A stretch of DNA of 64,000 bases from Candidatus Poribacteria bacterium. GTDB taxonomy: Bacteria; Poribacteria; WGA-4E; PCPOR2b. The stretch's first letter is position 1; each line of letters begins with the position of its first letter. A model generated the notes under the pieces. The model made no database searches. It was not told where the DNA came from and was given only the letters and a program-made list of their open reading frames with translations. Shown piece by piece: positions 51,005 through 60,119 of this stretch. The DNA is taken from assembly GCA_022822005.1 (NCBI GenBank), contig JAJECO010000062.1, forward strand, positions 62,001 through 126,000, read 5' to 3'. The position numbers and the translations under genes were made by a program.

Positions 51005-51584
51005 TTAGTATAGCGTTGTTTTATGGTAAAAATTATAATTACTGATACATTTGAATAATAAGGTGTTAGGTTGCAGCTGTTGATAACGCCAAACGTGATG
51101 CCCCGATAAATCCCCAATACATCGGGACAGGCGGGACAGGCTGTGAAACATCAAAACTATTGGCTCTTCGGTGCCTTTAGCCCCGGAGGGGCGGCATGTT
51201 TATAGTACGCGCATAAACAAATACCCCAAAGCCCCGGAGGGGCGACATGTGCAGCCAAAGGGTAGAACCCATGAGCTACCCTAATGAATCAATGAACGCT
51301 TCAACAATGTGGGGAAGACCCGCTCACTAACTAGCACCAAAGGTTAATATGTATATTTATTTGTATTGTTCACCATAGACACCCCCGATGCAGAGACAAC
51401 CCCCTAAATCCCCCTTGTCAGGGGGACTTGATACGTAACCCGATAAATCGTCCGATAAATCGAGACCAGGGGGACAGGCGGAACGGAGCCATCTTCGTGC
51501 GTGTGCAGTGGATTTGTCAATCCACTGCGAGCGGTAATTTATTCAACTTAACACTCAGTACGTTAGAAAGAAAAAAATATAAAA
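51005..51584. other. Repeat-filled intergenic region
   Basis: No gene. It contains the 356-bp MITE-like element (51022-51377), then cccccttgtcagggggacttga (about 51400-51430), two CCGATAAATCG palindromes (51436-51462) and GCAGTGGATTtgtcAATCCACTGC (51509-51530), the same hairpin as near 19369. Confidence 0.75.
51022..51377 (+). mobile_element. MITE-like element, family 2, copy 1 (356 bp)
   Basis: Ends TATGGTAAAAATTATAATTA and the imperfect inverse of TATGGTGAACAATACAAATA, each beginning TA. The interior has two ACATGTCGCCCC...GGGGCT hairpins and a CCCGAT palindrome; no open reading frame of note. Copy 2, with the same orientation, ends and flanking phrases (agccaaagggtagaacc, tggggaagacccgctcac), is at 58726-59170. 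Confidence 0.65.
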
Positions 51585-53195
51585 ATGTTTGATGATTATC
51601 GTCCCAATCGATTTGGGCCAGGGCGATCCGCTGTTATGTGCAAACATGGCGCGGTCGCTACAAGTCAACCCCTCGCCGCACAAGCGGGGTTACAGATTTT
51701 GCGCGATGGTGGGAATGCGATTGATGCTGCCGTTGCTACAGCTGCTATGCTCAACGTAGTTGAACCGATGTCTACGGGGATCGGCGGAGATATGTTTGCG
51801 TTGGTGTACCGTCCACAAGATGGTGTTATCCGTGGGTTAAACGGTAGCGGACGTGCGCCGTATGCCGCAGAACTTGAGTTCTTTACGAAGCAGGGGTTGA
51901 CCAGCATCCCTAGCACAGGGAGTCTGTATCCTGTGACCGTCCCCGGCACGGTTGATGGATGGGCGACAATTCTGGAAGCGTGTGGCACAATGACGTTGGG
52001 CGATGTCCTCAAGCCTGCCATTGCACATGCGGAGAACGGGTTTCCGGTCAGTCCACAGATCAGTCTGGCGTGGCAAGAAGCCGCTGGACTGCTTTCGAGC
52101 ACACCTGACGCCGCCAAAACGTATCTGATCAATGGACGTGCACCCGAACCAGGAGAGGTGTTCTACCAGCCCAATTTTGCAAATACCCTGCGTCTGATCG
52201 CTGAAGGGGGCCGCGAGGCATTTTATCGGGGTGAGATTGCCGAAAAGATTGTGCAGTTCTCCGATGGGAACGGCGGCTTATTCACGATGCAGGACTTCGC
52301 TGACCACACCTCGAATTGGGTAGATCCAATCTCAGCCAACTATCGCGGCTACGATGTCTACGAAATTCCGCCCAATGGGCAGGGGATCGCTGCGCTGCTC
52401 GCACTGAACATCGCTGAGGGTTACGATCTCCAATCGATGGGGCATAATAGTGAGGCAGCCCTGCACTGCTTGATGGAGGCGATGAAGTTAGGGTTCGCCG
52501 ATCTGTATCAATACATCACCGATCCGGAGGTTGAGGATGTTCCGGTCGCAGGTTTGCTCTCCGACGAATACACCGACAGCCAAAGGGCGCGGATTAACCT
52601 CGATCGAGCCAATACGGATCCAATCGCGGGGGCACCGCCGATGGGAAGCGATACGGTTTATCTCTGCGCTGTTGACAAAGATCGCAACGTCGTATCGTTT
52701 ATCAACAGTCTTTTTGCCGGTTTCGGTTCAGGTATGGTCGCGGGGGACACAGGAATTATGTTGCAGAACCGAGGGGCGGGGTTCTCGCTTAACCCAAACC
52801 ATGTCAATCGGATTGCGCCGCATAAACGGACGATGCACACAATTATCCCCGGCATGATTGCTCAGAATGGCGTTCCCCTCGTAACCTTTGGCGTGATGGG
52901 TGGACAGATGCAGCCGCAAGGACATCTACAACTGGTGTGCAACCTCGTTGATTTTAATATGGACGTGCAATCCGCGCTCGATGCCCCGCGCTTCCGCGTT
53001 GTGGAGGGTTCAACTGTTACCATCGAAGAGGGTGTACCGATGAACGTCCTATCGGGATTGGCGCGAAAAGGTCACCAGTTGCTACCGCCGCATACCTTCT
53101 TCGGCGGCGGACAAGCGATCTTTATTCATCCGGAGCACAATACACTGATTGCGGGGTCTGAGCCACGCCGCGATGGGTGTGCTGTGGGATACTAA
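51585..53195 (+). CDS. Gamma-glutamyltransferase family protein
   Basis: 536 residues, Ntn-hydrolase precursor. Motifs: VATSQPLAAQAGLQILRDGGNAIDAAVATAAMLNVVEPMSTGIGGD, YRGYDVYEIPPNGQG, and the autoprocessing/nucleophile region GSDTVYLCAVDKDRNVVSFINS, with Thr about residue 357 aligned to the catalytic Thr of GGT; then MTVNPGV-like FSLNPNHVNRIAPHKRTMHTIIPG and FGVMGGQMQPQGHLQ. Cleaves gamma-glutamyl or acyl amides (glutathione, or cephalosporin acylase-like substrates). No signal peptide, which is unusual for GGT but normal for the YwrD-like bacterial branch. The SD is weak. Confidence 0.92.
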   Translation: MFDDYRPNRFGPGRSAVMCKHGAVATSQPLAAQAGLQILRDGGNAIDAAVATAAMLNVVEPMSTGIGGDMFALVYRPQDGVIRGLNGSGRAPYAAELEFFTKQGLTSIPSTGSLYPVTVPGTVDGWATILEACGTMTLGDVLKPAIAHAENGFPVSPQISLAWQEAAGLLSSTPDAAKTYLINGRAPEPGEVFYQPNFANTLRLIAEGGREAFYRGEIAEKIVQFSDGNGGLFTMQDFADHTSNWVDPISANYRGYDVYEIPPNGQGIAALLALNIAEGYDLQSMGHNSEAALHCLMEAMKLGFADLYQYITDPEVEDVPVAGLLSDEYTDSQRARINLDRANTDPIAGAPPMGSDTVYLCAVDKDRNVVSFINSLFAGFGSGMVAGDTGIMLQNRGAGFSLNPNHVNRIAPHKRTMHTIIPGMIAQNGVPLVTFGVMGGQMQPQGHLQLVCNLVDFNMDVQSALDAPRFRVVEGSTVTIEEGVPMNVLSGLARKGHQLLPPHTFFGGGQAIFIHPEHNTLIAGSEPRRDGCAVGY

Positions 53196-53247
53196 TTTGA
53201 AACGTGAAACGTAATGCGTAATACGTGATGCGTCAGTTAGTTCACGG

Positions 53248-53345
53248 GTTCATTGGTTCACTAGTACATCAATGAACTTTTGAATTATAAGACCTAGGCA
53301 TTTCAGCAAAGTTGGAGCGGGGCAAGATGCCCCGCCTACAGTTCC
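53248..53345. repeat. Hairpins between convergent genes
   Basis: GTTCATTG-N14-CAATGAAC (53248-53277), then GCGGGGC-aagat-GCCCCGC (53317-53335) with outer arms gacctaggc/gcctagtg. Possible terminators for the convergent pair, although they belong to dispersed families. Confidence 0.55.
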
Positions 53346-53362
53346 TAGCCTAGTGAACTCAA

Positions 53363-54655
53363 TTAAGCGGCAGCGCGAATGTTCGCCCGTGTTCCTTCAA
53401 TATCGAAACAGGCGTACTGATTATCCCGCATGATGCGCGTTGCGATTTGCATCCCCTGTGCTTCGGTCATGTAACCGTCCGCTATCTCCCCTTCAAGGGC
53501 ACGACGAATCTCGTTGCGTGCTTGTATCGCGTACGCCATCGCGCTTGTGGGCCAATGGGTGTCTCCGCCAAATGCAAACAGCTTGTTTGACGGGACAGCG
53601 TGCAGGAACCGCCGTAAAAAGTCGCGGGAACTGTACGGATCGATGCTCCATGCCCAACAGAGATCGACCCAGATGTTCCGATAGTGCTTTGCGAGTGCGA
53701 CCAGTTCATCGGTGTAGGGATAGGAGATGTGCATCAGGACAAACTTGGCGTCAAGGTAACGCGCAAAGAGGTCGCACATATTGCCAGCGGGAATGCGACT
53801 TATAGGCATCCGATCGTTTCCTGCATAGTAGCCGGTGTGGATCTTGAAGGGCAGGTTGTGTTCGATTGACTGTTCAACGCCTCGCGCCCAGCACCAATCT
53901 CCCAAACAGAGCTGCGTTTCAACACTGATCTCCTCCGCAGGCTGGGTTAGCACTTGTCGGAGGGCGGCGGATGCTTCGACATCGTTCCGTTCGATCCAGT
54001 TGAGGGTTCGACTGTAGGCGTGTTGCGCTTTCACCGCGATGGCAGTAGGCGCGTGTTTTGCAAAGATTGCCTCTATCGCCTGTTTCAGCGTTTTGAGATC
54101 TACCACCTCGATCCCTGTTTCGGCGTGGATCTGTTCCAGTTCAATTTCTCCATTGCAGAAGCTACGCCACGACAGATCGTAGAGAAAGAAGTCGAGTCCG
54201 GAACTATCCGGGGCACACAGCCATATCTTATCATCGGTCTGGGTGTGATCGAGGTTAGCAACATCGTGCAGCAACCGGAAACGTTCCCCGGGGCGTCGCA
54301 GCATCTTAATTTTTTCTTGTGCCGATGCTAGGTTTGCTCCGGTGAGTTCGTTAATCCCGTAGGCGTGTTCAGCGATGAGTCGCACCGCTTCGCCATATCC
54401 TGTGAACTGTGTTGCCTCCCACGCCTCTCGGATCCCCTCAAAGCGCCCAGCGATATCCGGGTCTGAACCATCCATCAGGCGTTTCATCCCATCGGGCGAT
54501 GCGCCCGCCGTGTTGAGGTCTGCGGGGACGTAGTTTCCGAACAGATCTTGTAGGATATCTGGGCCGTCGTCCAGCCAGACATGTTCTCGATCCAAATGCT
54601 CATGCGTATCAACTAAAGGTGTGCTCTGAATGTGATGTGTCAAATCGGTTGACAT
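53363..54655 (-). CDS. Amidohydrolase family protein
   Basis: 430 residues. Amidohydrolase-2-type TIM barrel: N-terminal metal motif PLVDTHEHLDRE, AVKAQHAYSR with a candidate bridging Lys, LPFKIHTGYY, FVLMHISYPYTDELVALAKHYRNIWVDLCW, and a terminal Asp in LFAFGGDTHW. Such enzymes hydrolyse or decarboxylate cyclic acids; some related proteins are uronate isomerase-like. A GGAG-type SD precedes the ATG. Convergent with the gamma-glutamyltransferase gene and divergent from the HAD gene. Confidence 0.85.
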   Translation of the reverse strand: MSTDLTHHIQSTPLVDTHEHLDREHVWLDDGPDILQDLFGNYVPADLNTAGASPDGMKRLMDGSDPDIAGRFEGIREAWEATQFTGYGEAVRLIAEHAYGINELTGANLASAQEKIKMLRRPGERFRLLHDVANLDHTQTDDKIWLCAPDSSGLDFFLYDLSWRSFCNGEIELEQIHAETGIEVVDLKTLKQAIEAIFAKHAPTAIAVKAQHAYSRTLNWIERNDVEASAALRQVLTQPAEEISVETQLCLGDWCWARGVEQSIEHNLPFKIHTGYYAGNDRMPISRIPAGNMCDLFARYLDAKFVLMHISYPYTDELVALAKHYRNIWVDLCWAWSIDPYSSRDFLRRFLHAVPSNKLFAFGGDTHWPTSAMAYAIQARNEIRRALEGEIADGYMTEAQGMQIATRIMRDNQYACFDIEGTRANIRAAA

Positions 54656-54702
54656 ATTTTTTCTCCTTGTATATTCTACGCCAGAATGTGTTATACCGCT
54701 TT

Positions 54703-54772
54703 AGAACCTACGCATTTTAGCCCAGTTGGCGCGGGGCAAGATGCCCCGCCTACAGCTGGCTGCATAAGTCCT
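54703..54772. repeat. 70-bp nested hairpin element, second copy
   Basis: Outer arms agaacctacgc / gcataagtcct, inner stem GCGGGGC-aagat-GCCCCGC (54731-54749), flanks cattttagcccagttggc and ctacagctggctg as in the copy at 48519. Confidence 0.75.
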
Positions 54773-54810
54773 GTAGAAATATAAACGACAAAAATCCTTC
54801 GGAGGCAGGC

Positions 54811-55455
54811 ATGCGTTCATGCGCTATTTTCGATCTGGATGGGACAATTATCGACAATTCTTCTGAGCGGGTTCTCCTCAGATATCTGCTTGAGAGCGGT
54901 GAGTTGCCGTTTCGCAATCTGTCCCGATGGCTCCTTGATTTTATTCGGATTGGGGATCTCCGTCAAGCGAAAGCAAACAAGATCTACCTAAGAGGGTTGG
55001 ATTATCAGCACATCCACGAGTTAGCACAGATCTGCTTTACGGAACGTTTGGTGGACCATATCTCGCCTAAAGTTTATGACCTCTTTGAATTTCATCGTGC
55101 CGAAGGACGCTCTATTGTCATTTTATCTGGATCTCTGGAACTTTTAGTACAATTCTTCTACGAACACCTGAATGCGGATCTCATGATTGGATACAGCTTA
55201 GAGGTGGTTGACGAAGAGATCACGGGGCACGGCGTGGGCATAAATCCTTATGGCGAGAATAAAGCCAAATTGGTTCAGGGACTTGCCGAGGCACACAATT
55301 TTGACCTGAGCGAATCTTATGCCTACGGGAACCACCATTCGGACGCACACAAGCTCACACGGGTTGGACACCCGGTCGCGGTTAATCCCGATAGAAAGTT
55401 ACGAGAGATTGCAGCTGCCAACGGTTGGCAGATTGAACAGTTTCATACAGATTAA
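54811..55455 (+). CDS. HAD-superfamily phosphatase (SerB/HAD-IB-like)
   Basis: 214 residues. Catalytic DxDGT motif IFDLDGTI (Asp 8 and Asp 10), motif II Ser in IVILSGSLELL, motif III Lys in ENKAKLVQGL, and motif IV in AYGNHHSDAHKLTRVGHPVAVNPD, where the usual acidic pair is replaced partly by His. HAD-IB enzymes include phosphoserine phosphatase and acyl/lysophospholipid-linked phosphatases. GGAGG upstream of the ATG. Exact substrate unknown. Confidence 0.85.
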   Translation: MRSCAIFDLDGTIIDNSSERVLLRYLLESGELPFRNLSRWLLDFIRIGDLRQAKANKIYLRGLDYQHIHELAQICFTERLVDHISPKVYDLFEFHRAEGRSIVILSGSLELLVQFFYEHLNADLMIGYSLEVVDEEITGHGVGINPYGENKAKLVQGLAEAHNFDLSESYAYGNHHSDAHKLTRVGHPVAVNPDRKLREIAAANGWQIEQFHTD

Positions 55456-55876
55456 CCCAAGTTGCCAATAGTAGTAGGCATATCCAAAGCACTATGTTGT
55501 AACCTCCGTTCCCATTGAGTTCAAGAGTTCATTAGTTCATTGGTTCATAGGATCACTGAGTCTTACACATTGCGCTCCGCTGGAGCGCGGGGGCGGAGGT
55601 GTCGCGATTCTATAGACATATCGCTCCTCTGGAGCGAAGAGTATCTGCTGTCTCGCTGAGGTTATGGGGCAGGTAAGATGCCCAACCTACGGGTGTGGTA
55701 TATTGTGTTGGGTTTCACTCTATCTATCTATGAATACGGGTTGTTGAAAGGCAGCACCGCTATTGTGATTGATATGGATTGGCTCTCAGTCGTTCAACCC
55801 AACCTACACTCCGGTTAAATATCAATAGAACTTATCAACTTGGGTTAAAGAAGATTGTATTCCCAACTGTGAAAGG
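55456..55876. other. Repeat-rich intergenic region between convergent genes
   Basis: No gene. A GCGCTCCGCTGGAGCGC hairpin (about 55567-55584) and its partner CGCTCCTCTGGAGCG (about 55623-55638) are inverse copies of the pair near 60271-60350. They are followed by a ggtaagatgcccaacctac relic (about 55676) and the aacccaacctac phrase (about 55796). Confidence 0.65.
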
Positions 55877-57355
55877 TCAATAGAGGACATGGATCTCCAC
55901 TCCTTTCACAGTGACCTCACCAGCGACGACTGAGATCTCGATGTGGTTCCTCCCCTGTATGAGCAGATCGGGGCTTATTTCCTGACGTAAGGCGTGGACT
56001 TGCCCTCGTTGCGAGTCACTGTCCACATTATCGGGTGGGAGCCAAGGGTCGGTCGGCTCAAGTTTCGATAACGGCTGCGTGTTGAGCGCAACCTTGATTT
56101 CGCTCGTTTCGGTGAGGTCAGTGTAAGTAAGAGATAGCCGTATCAGCCGAGGGGTTGGGGATTTGGTAAAATCTTCCCCCACCAGAATAGGAACCTCGAC
56201 CTGTTTTCCGGACGATAGGGTTTTTGGGAGCGTAGCGTGCAGCCAGTTATGTGGCAGCATCGGTTTCGGTCCCAAGAGGCGGTCCGCGACATAGAGTTTG
56301 TCTTTACCCCGCATCGCTTGGGGCGCATCCATCTCTCGCAACAGCTGCCTTTGTGGTGCGAATTGTGCGTTCTTGTCGGGCCGGTGCACGTAGGAGTGAG
56401 TGTTCCAGTTGAAGGTGTAGATACCGTCCGCCCCCTGCCCCCAGTAGTTGGAAGCCAAAGCGCGGAACATCGGCTCGGAATTCTCAAAACCGAAGATGAT
56501 ATTGTACCCACTGGGCCAAGCGTACACGCAGGGATATACGAATATCCCTGTACTGTTGGTCAGGTTTTTAAACGCCTCCACGTCACAGTCTATGTTGCCG
56601 CTGCCGAGGATCAGAGCGTCCACCAACCTCTCCTCAACCCAAGTTGGAATGTCGAACCCATCCAACCGACACGCCTCCAACGTGGGATTCACACGCACCG
56701 CCAACGGGATAGACCTACCCCGCGCTCCGCCTCGTTGATTTAGATGTTCCCGCACCCGACTGAGAAATTGTGTGAGCAGGTGGGCGTTTCGGGGTGCTTC
56801 GCTCGGGACGAAATAGGGTGGACTGCGGAGAAAGTCGATCTCCAATCCATCAAAGTCGTACTTCTGGAAAATTTCTTCGATAACGGCGAATTTCAGATCG
56901 CGGACTTCGGGGACTGCAAAATTGAGATTGCGGTGGACGGAAGGGTGCACCTCCGGATGCCCTGCTCCGATCGTCCATTCCGGGTGCTCCACTTTGAAGG
57001 TGGCGAGCAATCGCTCATGACCAAAGGAATCGTGACAGTCGTTGATACGAAGGGAGTAGAAGATGTCTACGCCTCGCTCCTTCGCTGCGGGTACAACAAT
57101 CTTCGGTGGGTCGTCCCCTTCCTGGATAAGACGGCGCAGCGATGGATCTACCTCACCAACACGCTCTCCGGTCAACTCTAAAACATCGCTGTCGTAGTTT
57201 GCGGTGTTACCGCCCGCGCCGTCGTGCCAAAAGAGACAGTCGATGTGGCTGTTCTCAAGAAAACCGACGATGCCTTTGAGGTAGTCATTGACATCCGTTG
57301 AAGCGGGTAGCACACCGCTTGAGTCCATCTGATAGATAAGACGATAGGGTTTCAT
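55877..57355 (-). CDS. TIM-barrel glycosidase-like (GHL10-type) hypothetical protein
   Basis: About 492 residues from ATG 57355; a TTG- or GTG-type start up to 57397 would add 14 aa. The barrel part resembles putative GH families related to GHL10/DUF4434-like proteins: HIDCLFWHDGAGGNTANYDS, AKERGVDIFYSLRINDCHDS, HPEWTIGAG, LNFAVPEVRDLKFAVIEEIFQKYDFDGLEIDFLRSPPYF (strand 4 with acidic DGLEIDF), PLAVRVNPTLEACRLDGFD, ADGIYTFNWNTHSY. The C-terminal 120 residues form a beta-sandwich. No signal peptide. It may hydrolyse a polysaccharide; the catalytic pair is not proven. Confidence 0.7.
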   Translation of the reverse strand: MKPYRLIYQMDSSGVLPASTDVNDYLKGIVGFLENSHIDCLFWHDGAGGNTANYDSDVLELTGERVGEVDPSLRRLIQEGDDPPKIVVPAAKERGVDIFYSLRINDCHDSFGHERLLATFKVEHPEWTIGAGHPEVHPSVHRNLNFAVPEVRDLKFAVIEEIFQKYDFDGLEIDFLRSPPYFVPSEAPRNAHLLTQFLSRVREHLNQRGGARGRSIPLAVRVNPTLEACRLDGFDIPTWVEERLVDALILGSGNIDCDVEAFKNLTNSTGIFVYPCVYAWPSGYNIIFGFENSEPMFRALASNYWGQGADGIYTFNWNTHSYVHRPDKNAQFAPQRQLLREMDAPQAMRGKDKLYVADRLLGPKPMLPHNWLHATLPKTLSSGKQVEVPILVGEDFTKSPTPRLIRLSLTYTDLTETSEIKVALNTQPLSKLEPTDPWLPPDNVDSDSQRGQVHALRQEISPDLLIQGRNHIEISVVAGEVTVKGVEIHVLY

Positions 57356-57423
57356 ACTTTGTGTAATTCCCAACATCAATCTGCGCTGAACTGTCAACGC
57401 CGTTTTCTCAATAACGGCAGTTA

Positions 57424-58503
57424 TCAGTCAATCTGCTTGAGCCATCCCCATGTCGTGAATTTTTTGCCTGCGGGAGAAACTGCAAAGGCAGAGCCAAACC
57501 ACGCAGGGCTACCGTCACTATGCGGATTATTGGTGAGGTTTTGAGGATTACCCCCATCGGCGTCCATAACGTAGATTTCAGACGTGAGCCAACCGAGTAT
57601 AGGGTGAACGTGCCCATCCCGCTGAGACGAAAAGACAATACGTTTGCCGTCAGACGACCATGAGGGAGAACCGTCATCAACGCGATTATTGGTGAGTCTA
57701 CGCGTATTCCCCCCATCGGCGTCCATAACATAGATTTCAAAGTTTACATCGTCTCCCTTCCTATCAGCCGAGAAGGCAATCCATTTACCGTCCGGAGACC
57801 ATGAGGGAGCCCAATCTGTCTTGCGATTATTGGTGAGTCTACGCGTATTCTTCCCGTCGGCGTCCATCACGTAGATTTCAGAAGAGAGTCCAAATTCGCC
57901 TATAAAGTGCCCATCCCTCTCAGACACGAAGGCAATCCGTTCACCATCCGGGGACCATGAGGGAGCCGAATCATAAAAATCATTGTCAGTGAGTCTTTGC
58001 TGATTGTTCCCATCGGCGTCCATTACGTAGATTTCATAGTTTTCCTGGTTCCCATCCCTATTCCCATCCCTCTCAGACGCGAAGACAATCCGTTCACCGT
58101 CCGGAGACCATGAGGGAGAGACATCACTATTGGGATCGTTAGTGAGATTTTGCTGATTCCCCCCATCGGCGTCCATCACATAGATTTCATAATTGGGTAG
58201 TCTTCCGGGCATATCAAAGTGCCCATCCCTATCAGACATGAAGGCAATCCGTTTACCGTCCGGAGACCATGAGGGAGAGTAGTCAAAATTGGGATCGTTA
58301 GTGAGGTTTTGAGGATTGCCCCCATCGGCGTCCATAACGTAGATGTCAGAAGTGGGCCAACCGAGTCTAGGGTGGACATGCCCATCCCTATTAGACACGA
58401 AGGTAATCTGTGCCTGTGCGTTTACGACTACCATCAGCGGCGTTAGACCCAAGACGACAACGCCAGCTAAAATGAAATGGGTGAGATTGTCTCTCCGTTG
58501 CAT
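57424..58503 (-). CDS. Secreted TolB-like six-bladed propeller protein (1) with C-terminal WG motif
   Basis: 359 residues from ATG 58503 (GGAGGAAAG upstream). Signal peptide with core FILAGVVVLGLTPLMVVVNAQA. Six PD40/WD40-like units of about 42 aa, each with EIYVMDADGGN..NLTN...PSWSPDGKRIAF.S.RDGH, closing a six-bladed propeller, then the tail FAVSPAGKKFTTWGWLKQID. The DNA of the repeats is highly similar, so blade number could change by recombination. Paralogue of the gene at 59172, from which it is separated by a MITE-like element. Function not assigned; TolB-type propellers bind protein partners or glycans. Confidence 0.88.
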   Translation of the reverse strand: MQRRDNLTHFILAGVVVLGLTPLMVVVNAQAQITFVSNRDGHVHPRLGWPTSDIYVMDADGGNPQNLTNDPNFDYSPSWSPDGKRIAFMSDRDGHFDMPGRLPNYEIYVMDADGGNQQNLTNDPNSDVSPSWSPDGERIVFASERDGNRDGNQENYEIYVMDADGNNQQRLTDNDFYDSAPSWSPDGERIAFVSERDGHFIGEFGLSSEIYVMDADGKNTRRLTNNRKTDWAPSWSPDGKWIAFSADRKGDDVNFEIYVMDADGGNTRRLTNNRVDDGSPSWSSDGKRIVFSSQRDGHVHPILGWLTSEIYVMDADGGNPQNLTNNPHSDGSPAWFGSAFAVSPAGKKFTTWGWLKQID

Positions 58504-58725
58504 CTGTCTTTCCTCCTCTGTTCTCAAAGCGGGTTTCGCTTATGTTAAGGAATCGTGCAGCAGAAACCGAGGTTTTGTAGGGGTTGGGGAACCCAACCTC
58601 AGTCTCGATTTATCGGACCCGTACTACGAGCGGGGGGGACCCCACCCCTACGATTTCTCTTAGCACTTTGCACTTTCTTTTTATATAAGCTTTATTTTTT
58701 TCCTTAAACACCGTTCTCTCAATAA

Positions 58726-59170
58726 TATGGTAAAAATTATAATTACTGATACATTTGAATAATAACCACTGGTGTTAGTTTGCAGCTGTTGATAACGTCA
58801 AACGTGATGCCCCGATAAATCCCCCGATAGGATCGGGGCAGGCCCGATGAATCCCCGATACATCGGGACAGGCGGGACTCCGACAAGCCGAGAGCAGGCG
58901 GGACAGGCTGTGAAACATGAAAACTATTGGCGCTTCGGTGCCTTTAGCCCCAGCGGGGCGACATGTTTATAGCACACGCATAAACAAATACCCAAAAGCC
59001 CCGGTTGCCTTGAATCCCGATTTATCGGGGAGGGGCGACATGTGCAGCCAAAGGGTAGAACCAATGAGTTACCCTAATGAATCAATGAACGTTTCAACAA
59101 TGTGGGGAAGACCCGCTCACTAAATAGCACCAAAGGTTAATATGTATATTTATTTGTATTGTTCACCATA
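58726..59170 (+). mobile_element. MITE-like element, family 2, copy 2 (445 bp)
   Basis: Same ends as copy 1 (TATGGTAAAAATTATAATTA ... TTGTATTGTTCACCATA). It is about 90 bp longer because of extra CCCGAT palindrome units: one lies inside the second AGCCCC...GGGGCGACATGT hairpin near 59005-59030, others at about 58810-58890. The right end stops 1 nt before the stop codon of the TolB-type gene at 59172. Confidence 0.65.
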
Positions 59171-59171
59171 G

Positions 59172-60119
59172 TTATCGGTCGCCCTGTTTAAGCCATCCCC
59201 ATATCGTGAGTTTTTTATCTGCGGGAGCAACTGAAAGCACAGGGTTAAGCCATGCAGGATCTTCGTCATCTTCGGGATGATTGGTGAGGTTTCGCGGATT
59301 CCCCCCATCGGCATCCATTACGTAGATGTCCCGATTCAAATCCCTCGTCCTACTCGACACGAAGGCAATCCGTTCACCGTCCGGCGACCATGAGGGATGC
59401 CAGTCCCTATCGGGATGATTGGTGAGGTTTTGCTGATTTCCCCCATCGGCGTCCATCACATAGATGTCTGTTTGCCCATTCCTCGTGGACGAAAAAGCAA
59501 TACGCTTACCGTTAGGGGACCATGAGGGGTCCTTATCAGCACTAGGATTGTTAGTGAGGTTTTGCTGATTTTCCCCATCGGCGTCCATCACGTAGATGTC
59601 ACTGTGACCATCCGCCCCAAAGCCAAAAAAGACAATGCGTTTACCGTCCGGAGACCATGCGGGTGAAAACTCATTCTGGCGGCGGTGATTGGTGAGGTTT
59701 TTAGGGTTGCCTCCATCGGCATCCATCACGTAGATGTCCGCCGAGGAAATAAAGAGAATGCGTTCACCGTCCGGCGACCATGAGGGATCCCATTCATCAG
59801 AGTCGTGGTTAGAAAGGTTTTGCTGATTGCCCCCATCGGCGTCCATCACGTAGATTTGCCGGTTCCACTCCCTATCATTTCTATCGGCGGTAAAGGCAAT
59901 GCGTTTAGCGTCCGGAGACCATGAGGGGTCCTTATCAGCACCAGGATTGTTAGTGAGGTTCTGCAGATTCCCCCCATCGGTGTCCATCACATAGATTTCC
60001 CAGTTCCAATCCCTATCAGACATGAAAGCAATCCGTGCCTGTGCGTCTACGACCGCTATCAGCAGCAAGACCATAACGCTAGCTAAAATCAAATGTGCAA
60101 GATTGTATCTCCGTTGCAT
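59172..60119 (-). CDS. Secreted TolB-like six-bladed propeller protein (2) with C-terminal WG motif
   Basis: 315 residues. N-terminus MQRRYNLAHLILASVMVLLL is a signal peptide paralogous to the 57424 protein. Six PD40-like units (QIYVMDADGGN.QNL.N....DPSWSPDGERI.F.S), then the tail LSVAPADKKLTIWGWLKQGDR. GGAGGA is 8 nt before the ATG. The two genes share head and tail but differ in blade spacing, so they are an old duplicate pair. Confidence 0.88.
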   Translation of the reverse strand: MQRRYNLAHLILASVMVLLLIAVVDAQARIAFMSDRDWNWEIYVMDTDGGNLQNLTNNPGADKDPSWSPDAKRIAFTADRNDREWNRQIYVMDADGGNQQNLSNHDSDEWDPSWSPDGERILFISSADIYVMDADGGNPKNLTNHRRQNEFSPAWSPDGKRIVFFGFGADGHSDIYVMDADGENQQNLTNNPSADKDPSWSPNGKRIAFSSTRNGQTDIYVMDADGGNQQNLTNHPDRDWHPSWSPDGERIAFVSSRTRDLNRDIYVMDADGGNPRNLTNHPEDDEDPAWLNPVLSVAPADKKLTIWGWLKQGDR

